Below, one piece after another: positions 43,001 through 55,000 of a stretch of DNA of 64,000 nucleotides. Each line of letters begins with the position of its first letter. Positions within the stretch are counted from its first letter, which is position 1. Source of the stretch: Nectonema munidae (taxonomy: Eukaryota; Nematomorpha; Nectonematoida; Nectonematidae); assembly GCA_030549495.1 (NCBI GenBank), contig JAUIRK010000919.1:617001-681000 (forward strand). Direction: 5' to 3'. The position numbers were made by a program, and so were the translations under genes. The notes below the pieces were generated by a model that had not been told where the DNA came from, searched no databases, and was given only the letters and a program-made list of their open reading frames with translations.

Positions 43001-46000
43001 TTTTAGAAAACGTTGGAATAGATGGTGAAGACTTGAAGATGATACAAAATCTTTATAAAATGCAAAAAGTAGCAGTGGAAGTTGGAGAGGAGGTGACATC
43101 ATGGATTGATGTGAAGAGGCATGGTTGCGTGCTTTGAACAGACCTGTTTAATATTTACGCTGAAGTCGGGATGAGAAACGTAAAAAGTGAAGGTATAAAG
43201 ATAGGTGGGAAAAACATTAACAATATCAGGTATGCAGATGACACTGTATTAATTACAGACAGCAGGATAAACTCCAACACCTCATGCGACAGGTTAATAA
43301 ACAAAGTGAAACGATGGGAATGAGAATTAATCTCAGGAAAAGAAAATCAATGATAGTTACTAAAAAAAAGAATAATCCAAAGATAGAAATGAAGGCCAAC
43401 GACAAAATAATTGATCAAGTGAAACAGTTTGTATATTTAGGGAGTTTAATCACCTCCGATGGAAGAAGTGACAAGGAAATAAAAAGAAGAATTTCAATAG
43501 CTAATAGTGCGATGAATAAGTTTGAAAAAATGCTCAGAAATACAAAACTATCATTAAATATGAAAAAAGAAAGGTTAAATGCTATATAAGGTCTAGACTC
43601 GCATACGGATGCGAAATCTGGAATATAAGCAAAAACTCTCAAAAAAAGTTGGAAGCGTTTGAAATGAAAATATGGAGAAGTTTGATAAGGGTAGCTTGAA
43701 CCAAAAAATTACTCTTGAATATAATATACAGAAGGCTGGCCATATTGAGAGAAAAGATGGATTAGAAAGCCTTTGTACATACGGAATGATGGAAGGAAGA
43801 AGGGGAAGACCACACAAGAAATTTATCGATGGGCTCAAAGAAGCTTTGGGAAAAAGTTATAACACAAATGAGATCAGAATCAAGATGTTTAAAAGATATT
43901 GCCGAAGGTCAAAAATGGGAGGGGGGGGGGAGCTCAGGTCAAAAATGGGGGGGGGGGGGGCAAATAAATAGGGTGCGCGGGCACTGGTACATGTGGATCT
44001 TGAAATACATATGGTATTAAACCAATCAAAGGACTACACATGAATCAAAACTACGATATTTTCTGAAGAAAAATTTTGTACCGAAAATGCATGCTCTTCT
44101 CCAAACACAAAATTTTTTCGAATTTTTCATAAATACCATATTTAAAACGATTTGTTTGTAAGATAAAATTGTAACATACCTAAATCCAGAAAAATAAAAG
44201 CGCTTCATCAAACTTAAAATTATATGATGAAGTATTAACTACTACAAGGGCTAATCATGCTATTTTTTTAGAATGCAGCATCTAAAAAGTTTTTTGTTAA
44301 AATTAAGTGAAGATTTTTACTTTTTTGGAGGAATAATTTAAAATTTTTGCTAAATTCATCATCTTTATGCTTTGTGAAATGGACATAAGTTATTTAAATA
44401 CCATTTTTTTTAAAATCAGCATTTAATTTTTTATAGTTTAGCTATTAAAATAGAAAAGTTGATAAATAGATTTTTTTAAAACACGCACAATACATAATGG
44501 AAAATCAAACATATTAACCTAAAATTTCAACTTACTCTCCTTTGAGTAAAAAATTTTGTAAACAGATTTTATCAGTAATATTTCCAAATTTTATTGTCCT
44601 ATTAGCAAAAAAAGAAAAAATATTATTAATCTAAATTTCATGTTATTTTAAAAACCAAGATATTTGTCTGCGAATGAATACGGATTTCTATAGAGGAGCC
44701 AGCTTAAATCTCTCTCCTCAAAATGTAGATACTTCTATACACGGGTCGTGTAAGACTTAGTAAAATATATACTTTTAATCAAATAGATGAAACTTAGTGT
44801 CAAAAATCTTATTGGAATGTAAAATTCGTCAGTTATGAAGTTCTTTCATAATTATACATCTGTTAATTGTATTTTCATATATCAAATTGTGTGTATAATG
44901 CACACTTATTTTTTTAAATAGCACATGCATTTCTTTTAGGGCCAAACTGAATTCAGAATTTACTGCTTAATTTTTTTAATGGCTAGAAATTGGAAATTTT
45001 TGAGGCTAACGTTTATTTTTAGTAAATTTTTGTGTGAAACGAAAGAAGAAAGAGTTGTACTTACAGAAACACGATTATATTGCGTAAAATCTGGCAGTTG
45101 AAAAATGATGTATATCCTATTTGTGTCTTTGTTCGGCTTAACTTTAAACCACATCTAAATTCAAAGTTAAATACGCTTTTGTAGATGCTTAGAATTCCTT
45201 ACTCGCAGGTACTTACTTGTTGATTCTTTGGAAAAGGCAATTTCCATGTCTTTGCTTCAATGTTTTTATTTGGCATGTCCGAAAACTTTGGCACAATTAA
45301 GTTTGTTAGATTTTCAATTGAGTCTAAAATAGGTTTTGCTGTGCTGATCTAGGACAATTAAAATTTTGAGAAAAGAAACAGTTTTATAGAATATATGGCT
45401 TGGTCATATTGATTTCCCATCACCTTTTTTGCTATATTATCATGATAAGATGCTTCAATTTATATTGTCTCCAAGATTCTCTAACATATCTAACATAGGC
45501 TGAGTAATAATTTCTGTTCAAATTGTATTTAGAAAGCATATAATTGATATTACATCAAACAGTTTTCTTTTATAACTAGCACAATATATAATGTGGTCGT
45601 GAAATTGAAATGGGTTATTGGCTGGATTTATGTGAAACGGGGTAAAATTAAGAAGATTAAAAAGATACCCTTGCTTAAAACAGTCAACGTCATAATATTG
45701 GAAGAGTAGAACTTTTTGCCATACTCTTTTGCAAACTGACCCAAACTTGTGTTCAAGGTGTTCAAAAGTTGAGCAAGAGACTTCTTATTTCCTGCAATGA
45801 ATTTTTATAAAATTGATTTGCCTTTTTGAAAAAGCATGCAAGTAAATAATACTTGAAGAATGAATTACATAAATTGCACTACAGTTATCCAGACTTCATT
45901 ACTTAAGAAATCGCTAAGAAGAGAAATAACTCTCAACGTTAGCAAATCTGATTCCATTTAACCCAGAATTCTTTCTTTTACTACGAAAAAGGGTTCATGA

Positions 46001-49000
46001 AAGAGCTTATTAAAAGAATCGTTTTAATTTTGTTGATATTGAGGAACTAAAAGATCTTTTCCTTGGACAATCTACTAAGAGGTTCGAAAATTGAAAGGAG
46101 ATTAATTGAAGTGAAACTAGCATATTTTTTATACAATCTAAATTTAGATGTTAAACCAATTTATTAAATTTACATTCTAAATAAGAGAAGGCGATTTTCA
46201 AAATATTAAAGGAATCTATGCACAAACCATAGAGGTGTAAATAAGAGTCTGAGATCTAACAAATCATTCATGAGTGCATGTGGATGCTCAAAAGGTTCAT
46301 TATTTTAGAATAATATGATCTACCTGCCCTTATTTAAAGCGCGCGATAAGAACGGCTTCTTAAATTTAAACTATAAAATTTTCATTTTAATTTGATTTTC
46401 TATAAAAAAAAGTTTGAGAACTTCTGCCCTAGGATTTATGCGAATTAAAAAATTCTAAATTCATGGTCCTGTTATAAATCAGGAACGTAAAAATTAAAAA
46501 AATTCTTTGAAATTACCAGTTAAAAACGTTTTGAAGGGTAAACTGTGGTTGTAAAAGTCTTTCAAAATTTGGAAAGCCATGCTTGTTTCATCGAATCTCC
46601 TGTGTCTGAATTCAGACTCTATCGCTTCAACCTCCTTTTTTAACTTTTCGGTTAAGTAGAGAGGATTTATCAACATATCTACAAATCTAAATTACATGAA
46701 TGAGAATTAAACACATTTTTGAAAAGCTGGGAAGTCTTTGTATAAGTTTAAACATTGCTGCATATACCAGCGATAAGATAAGTTTTGTAAAATCTCTCCC
46801 TAATCAATCCCAATTGAAAATGGTCCTTATTTACTTTGCTACTTAGTTATTTAGTTATTTTTCGAATTTTATTGAAATAAATAACGATTAATTTATTTTC
46901 AAATATAAAAAAGCGATTATTTGAGTTTTTAGCTTTAAAAATGTCTTCTTGAAACGAAAGCGTTATGATCGTGGGAGGACCTTTGAAGGTGATCAAGTGA
47001 AGATAATGGTATGTATATAGAAAATTAAAATTCTAATAAGTATATAAGTATCTATATCAGAATTTCCCTAAGTGGGCTTCTAGGATAACAGCGAAAAGGT
47101 TCAGGGAATAAACTGTTTAATGAACACGTTCCAAATATTGGTAGGTACCGTTAAACAAATTTGTCAGCCAATGTAGATTGCTATATGATGATATACGTTT
47201 ATCTTTAGTTCCTACACACTCAGCGGTCCATAACCCATAAAATATTAAACTCAGGAAACAATATGAAAATAAATATAATTAATTGCATTACGAGTACTTA
47301 AATGTATTAGTTCCCCAAAAATTTCTTAACCAAAAAGCTTTCTCTCTCTGAAAAAGTTTGGAAAACCCTGATGTACACTAACTTTGTGCTCAATTGGATA
47401 TGACATAAATTCGGTGGTGAAACAATGTATCATCATTTATACTGTATGCTGAATAAAGGACCCCCGAGGCATATAAAGGAATCTCAAATTTTAACTTCAA
47501 GAATTTGTCTTCAAATAAGATTTCACCCTCATGTATTTTTTCATGGTGGTTATTTCTGTAATGAATAACAATTCGGGGATCACTTTTTTAACATGCTCTT
47601 GTCTCGGTTCGTGAATTCAAAATGTTTCACGCTTAAATCCAACTGAAATATTTTTTCGCAAATATTTTTAATAAACCTCACACTTAATTTAAACATTGGT
47701 ATTTAGCTCCATTCTTTGCTGTGTGATACTTCTGTTTTTCCATTACCAATTCCCTTTCCCCCTTCTATCAATACACTGCCAAATAAAAAGGAAAATCAAA
47801 CTAAAATTATGAACCAAAAAATTGTGAACGGATATATATCGAGTTTAGGATTTAAACTTCTTTTGGCAAATTTCGTATAATATAGATCATGGGTGTCTAA
47901 GAAGCCATTCCACGCGTAAATCTTTTTGTATAAAGCTGGTGAACCAGTGATGCATGCACCACTTGTGGTGCGAGAACTCTTTCCGAGTGGTGCGAGAAGA
48001 TATTTTCAAAAAACCAAAATTAAAATGCTAAAAGAAAGAAATTTGATCAAGTAGGCAAAATAACTTCTTTTGCATTTCCAAAAACCGATAAGCCAATATT
48101 GAAAGCCTCATATCTCGTTGCTTACCAAGTTGGCAAATGCAAAAAGCCGCACACAATTGCTGGGGATTTAATAAAACCGTGTGCCGTAGAAATGGCTAAA
48201 ACCCTCATTGGAAAGGAAGCCGTTAAAAGTTTTCAAAAAGTATACCTTTCAAATGATACCATCCACGATAGAATTTATGATATAAGTGAAGATATTTTGG
48301 ATCAAATAGTGACAGACATAATTGATAGCCCGCTCAAAGTAAGTATACAGCTTGATGAGTCTACTGATGTTTATAATTAAAGCCAGCTACTCGTAATGGT
48401 AAGATACATCAAAGAGAGCAAAATTAAAGAAAATTTTCTGTTTTGTGAAGCACTGAAAAAACAACAAAGGCTAAAGATATTCATGAGATAATCAAAAGGT
48501 TTTTCAACAAATTAATTCCGTTGGAAAAATCAGTTCAATTTGCACAGATGGTGCATCCGTGGTGCTGCGTAACAAATCTGGTTTTGGAGAGTTAATGAAA
48601 AAAGATATTCCAGATTTGAAGATCACCCATTGTTTTTTACATCGATATTCACTAGCAACTAAGTCTTTGCCTTCCAGTGTGAAACAAACACTTAATATTT
48701 GTGTCAAAATTGTAAATTATATACGTATTCGTGCCCTCAATCATCGATTATTTACTTCATTATGTGAGGAAATGGGTCAACAACACACTTCACTTCTCTA
48801 CCACACTTAGGTTAGATGGCTTCTAGAGGTTTGGTTTTAACGAGAGTTTTCGAATTGAAAAATGAGTTAAATCTTTTTTTGCAAGATCAATCACATGAAC
48901 TTCAAGGCGTCTTTGAAGACAATGACTTCATAATAAAGTTGGCTTATCTTGCTGATATTTTCTCATCCTTGAAGTTAATCTTGTTTTGCAGGATAAAGGT

Positions 49001-52000
49001 GTCACAATAATTAAAGCCATTCAAAAAATAAACTCATTCAGAGAAAAACTTCAATTATGGGTTTCTAGAATTGATAAAGGAAATTTCACAAATTTTCCCT
49101 GTTTGGCAAAATCTCACAATGATAATAATATTTCCTTGGAAAGCGAATTAGTTGAAAGTTTCCAAAATCATTTGAATATGCTGTCTGATTCTTTCCACAA
49201 CTACCTTTCGACAGGTGAACTACAAAAAGATGAATTTTGGATTTTTAATCCATATTTACCAAATTTCGACTCTGTCGATGATAGAAAACATTTAAGGATC
49301 AACTCATTGAACTGAGAAATGATCAAGAATCTGATGTCCTTTTTAAAAGTTTGTCTCTCGAGAAGTTTTGGGCATACCAATTGTCCTATCATCATGCATT
49401 ATCGAAAAAAGCTCTCGAAGTTCTTTTGCCATTTTCCACAACATATTTGTGTGAGCAAGGTTTTTCCACTTGGGTACAAATCAAAACAAAAGAAAGAAAT
49501 CGTCTTAATGTTGGAAGTGATAAGCGCATCGCTTTGAGTCCAAATTTGCCGAGATTTGATTCACTCATTAATAAAAAGCAACAACAGAAAAGTCATTAAT
49601 TAATTATAAAAATTTGAATTTTTTTAAAAAAAATATGTTTTTTGTTGAAAAAATTGTTAAAAAAAATTTCGTTAGTATGGTACGAGGGGGAAAATTTTTT
49701 TTAATGGTGCGAGCTGGAAAAAGGTTAAGAAACAGTGGTATAAAGCCTACGACTTTTTATAATAATTCACTGAGGCAGACTAGTAAATGAGAAGTCATGT
49801 TCCAATATTTTACGAGCAGTCAAACTGTAAGTACTCTTTCCATGTCTATTGCTCATATACTTTTCCATAAATGGAGGGAATCTTAAGGAAATTCTGCATA
49901 ATATGATAGAAAAGTATGCTACTAATCACTAAAGCTTTGCCTACAGTTCTTTCTTCTTCGTATATTTGAAAGCTTTATCATCCCTGTGATTTATCATCTC
50001 TTTTTTGTTATATTTGCTGACTTGGTAGATTTTAGAATCACATTTTGGACATTTTTCATCCGATAAAATGCATATTTTTTAATTTTTATATCAAGAGGCA
50101 GTGACGTCTTCACAGTTTTTGACATAAAAAGGTCATTCAGCTATCAAAAAATAGTATCAAAAGTCCTGTATTAATAAAACGAATTTTAGGCTCTACGAGT
50201 CTTTATCAAGTTTAAGTATTAGATCTAGAAGATGAGAAAGATATCGAAGATTCAGTGTCTTTACATTTTATAATTTTACCTTTCTATAAAATTTAGTGAA
50301 AAAAATTTACATTTTCTTACATAATTTATTACAATATAGCTAGTCGTTGAGGTTGTACAAAAAGACAATTTAACAGTATTTTGAATTAAATTTTTGCAAA
50401 TGCTTTTTTTCTCACTTTTATAGTAAATTATCTCAAATTATTTGTAATTATTTTTTGATTATATTGCTAATTTGCTACCCAACTTTTTTAGTTTTTTTGT
50501 GATAAAAAGTCCAGTGAATTTATTTTTAGTTAAAATGTCTTCTCTAAAAATTGAAAAATATTTGATAAAATAGAACTTTTCAAGGGCGATGAGAATATAA
50601 ATACTTTGTAATTTTTAAAAATATTTAAAAATATTTATATTTATTTTGGATATCCGCATCAACATTCCCTAGGATGTCAAATCTAATATCCGCATTCGCA
50701 ACTGCTTCCGTGGATGTAAAAAAATTCACATCCGATTCATCTCTAGTCACTACAACTCATTCAATAAAGATTATGCTGTAGGCTACTCATAAAGTAGGTA
50801 GAGGGGAGGAGGTGTTTTCTTAAAAAGCGTAGGGCTGCTTACTGGGGTAGAGAGGAGGTTTTGAAAGGCAATGCGTAAGCAGTGCAATGTTCGAATAACT
50901 CAGGCTGTTCACCATTCGTTACCAAGTGGAAAACAATATTTCCATTTCTTCTTATTTATCTTATTTAGCTTTTCAGATTGCTTTTTAAACAAATAAACAT
51001 CACAATTGAATTCATCATACTCAAATATCGGTATGCATTTATATAAAACTTTTTATAGTAAAATAATAGATTTTTGGAAAGATCGCCATGCTTACATGTT
51101 TTTGGACAAGTTTGATTGATATTTGAAAAATAAATGTCACCACTGGATTCATCATGCTAAAAATATGAATGTTAAATATAAGAGGATGAAAAGTGCTTTT
51201 TTATAGACATTTAAAAATAACCAATATTATTATTGATTGACAGTTTTTGACATAATGGGTTATTCAACTATCAAAAAATAGCATGAAGAGATGCAGCCAG
51301 CGAATCTAAGGAAAGTCATAAAATTTAAAAGAATTATATCCATCTAATTTCAAATAATAACTATTTTTCTGAAGGGGGCTTAAAGCGCGCCCCAGCACTT
51401 ATAGGGTTAAACTATTTCTTTTCTTAAAAATTGGAAATTATTTTTTCAAGAAGGAGGTCAGTCAATCTTTATTATTTCCTTCCCTCTCCCACTTCTTAGC
51501 TCCATAGGAAATGTTTTTGGAGGATCTATTTATACACAGAAACGCCATCATAAGGCTAAAAAACGAATAAAAATATCTTCGTTAATATAGCCTTCATCAA
51601 AATGGACAAGAGAAAATAATTGTTCCCAAATTTTTAAAGAAATTTTTTTTATCAAGTATAATTTTTAACCTCTAACTCAAGTTAAGTTAAAGTTATTTTT
51701 AACCTCTAACTAAAGGGGCGTGAATAAGGTTTCGATAACTCAAGGTCTTGGGTTCGATCCCGCATCAAGCCTGCTTTCCTCATAGTTCGATACAAGCGGC
51801 GCAATTGTGCCTTCTCGATGAAAACACCCCACGGTACTTTTACCCTTACCTTTAAAATTTCTAAATTTCTTGATAAAAATAAGACTTACAAAGTGGGGTT
51901 CTATTTAGTGTATTTTAATATAGTTAAAGAAAAAACTTAATGCGAACATGAAATACTCAACCAATAATTATTTAAATGTCTCCCATGATGTGAGCATATT

Positions 52001-55000
52001 CCAAAATAGTGCAACTTTTCAAAAAGTCTATAAAACGTAATATTTTCATTTCCATAGACTCACCCATTTTTCCAAATATTTTTTTATTATGAAACATTAA
52101 ATTGTGGTGAAAAGGGACCGGACTTAAAGTGTAGAAACCAAGATGTGGACCAGGTCACGAAAGTGGATGCTACACAGCTCCTGTCGTCATTGGCATAGGG
52201 TTTTGACTTGAAAGGTCTTTGAGATTAGCCTTGGAAATGCTACTTTTATAAATTAAAAGAAGCACCTTTGTTATAGAAATAACAGAGATAGGGTTATGAA
52301 GTATCGTGGTATTTGCAAATCATCAGGCAGGAATAAAGTCGCCAATTTGATTTCATCTTTTCAAAATAAAATATAGGGGCTTTTAAATTTACATTTGAAA
52401 GTAATTTTTTATTTTCTTTAAACACCACAAGTGGCCACAAAAGTAGTTTTCAATTTCAATCTTACGGCTCTCAACGTATTTTTTTGTATCAATTGTATAG
52501 CTTTACAAATATTTGCCCTTCCGTCGGCAGATGGTCTAGTGGTAGGAGCGTAGGGTATTGATACAGATGGTCTGAGATCGATTCCCGATAGTGACTACCA
52601 TTTCGATCTGTTCAACTAAGAAAAATTTGCACAAGTTTATTTCAAAGAAAAGTATAATTAAATTCAAAACTTACATATTCAGAGCTTCTTTGAACTGCTT
52701 TTGATGACAAAAAAAGAAAAAGCCTGTTTCTGTTTCAGTGGTGAACGCATTTAGGCTGCCAGAACCAGCCTGGCTCAAAAATTTCTAATTAAAAGAAAGA
52801 ATAAATATAACGCTTCCGCACAAAATAATCGTTTAGATCAGGGGCCGGCAACCTTCAGGCCGCCATCGCTTGACGTATTGACCGCAACCAAAATCTCATT
52901 TGCAGAAAAATTTTCATCGCTGCAAAGTTTTCTCATCCTTAGATCATCTACATCCGTGGTTCCCAAACATTTTTGAAGAACGCCCCCCCCCCCCCCAAAA
53001 CTCTTGCTAACACTAAAAATAATTGAAACGTAATAATTGATATTATTCTTTATATTTGCACTTCATTTTTTTAGTATGCGTACCCCAAAGTAAATTACAA
53101 CGTTAATGAAAAATATTATTGAAGAAAGGCGAATGTCTTAGGACTTAAATTATTATGACAAGGGCGTGATGGGTGTCGTTGTTTTGTTTTTACAAGATTT
53201 ACAATTCTAGGCCTAGAAAGTGAACAACGCAATTCGTTTTGAATGTTGCGTCGATTTCGTTGTTTTGTTTTTAATATAACAAGGCTGCAAAACCTACCTC
53301 ACAAAGGTCGGTCGAGGAAAAAAGGAATCATCAATCGGAGAGCCTTTTCTCCAAGTTTTGGGTAAATAGAATGATATTTTACCCAAAATTTATGAAGTGC
53401 TCGATGAATCAACATCAATATTGAAGGCGTTTCGTCACAGTTTCTAAGTAACTCTATGCATTGAAACATGTGGAATATATTGTAAAAAATCTTCATAAAG
53501 CGAATCCAAATATTACAAGATTTCTCTATACGTATATCTCGACTTCGTAAATTATTGACTTCTCCGATAAGTTCTATAAGATTAAAAAACAAATAGACGT
53601 TTTCAACTTGGACTTTTCGTCTCCAGAGTTAATTTTCTGAATAAAAGCGCTGATCATATCCTAGTGTGCAATACTGCTTGCATTTCTGTTTTTAAGTTTT
53701 AAATTAAAAATGTTAATTTCTTCAAAAAGATCTACAAAATAGATAACTTATGTTGATATTTTTTTTATAAAAGCATAATTCCATTTATTTCATCTTTGAG
53801 TTCATACAAACGTTTCAGCATATTTCCATTATGAGCAATGTTTAAGTTTCCAAATTAAGTCTTATGATTTAAGTTAATAGGCTGTTTATTCTTGAGTGAA
53901 AGCTAACTTCCATCTTACACGTCTCTCAAGTTGCGGATAACAGAACTTTTCACTGAAATAAATTAGAGCTGTTTGCGATAAAAATAATTCGTCGATCAAA
54001 CGATGGAAAAGGATACACCACCACCTGTCCATCTATGCAGCCAAAAACCTATGATAGTGTTAAATACATATTCAGTTGTACTACATAAAAAGTAAGCTAA
54101 GTTATTTTTTATAACAAATTTCATCCTTTATCACGCGCTGATGTCAAATCTAACACTAAAACTGTTGTGTCACATCCACAATATTCAATCTCGTTTCATA
54201 TATTCACCCTGTTATAACAATTTAAGATATATTAAATGTTATATAATAGTTTTTATTTTTCTTAAATTAAGATATTTTTTGAATGAAATGGCTTCTAGAA
54301 AAGGTAACGGTACACTTGGGTGTTTTCATCGAGAAGGCACGCTGGTATCTAACTATGAGGAAATTAGGCCCGACGCGCGTTCGAACCCAAGACCTTGAGT
54401 TATCGAAATCCAGTATCTAACCAGTCTTACTCCGCCCTAAATCTTGTTCAACATGTTCAAATCAGTGATGCCATTATGAATTTTAGAAAAACTCAAGATT
54501 AGATTAAAAATAAACCTGACTTTTTAAAGAAACCCCAAGATTAATGAAATATATTGAAAAATAAGAAAATTAGGATATTTCATTTACTAAAAATATTGGT
54601 TGATTCCTTATCTTTTTCAATCTATTTATGCTTTGTTCAGTCTTGTAAATCTGTCAGTAGTCCTTTTTGGTTTCTAAGTAACACATGATGTCTTATTTTT
54701 CGTTATGCCTTGTTTTGGCAGAACATGTAGTGTTGATTTGAGAAAATATCCTTCACAAAATGAGCTTCTTTTTTCATGAATTTAGACAAATTTAGATACT
54801 TGGAACGCTTTAATAAACCGTTAGTAATTTCATGTAATCTATATCAATATTCTTGTATTCTTAAATTTTCATCATAAAAAAAATAGTTTTTTTTTAAGAT
54901 TTTACTTTCTAGATCTCCAGTTAAAGTTTTTTTTAACTTAAAATTTCGCACATATTGATTTACACTTATGGAAATACGGAATCTAAGCACCACATGATTT

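Noticed and set aside
43415-43838. Antisense open frames over the LINE
   Set aside because: They are shadows of the reverse-transcriptase coding strand.
52527-52605. Functional tRNA gene
   Set aside because: A and B boxes are good but acceptor and T stems do not pair.
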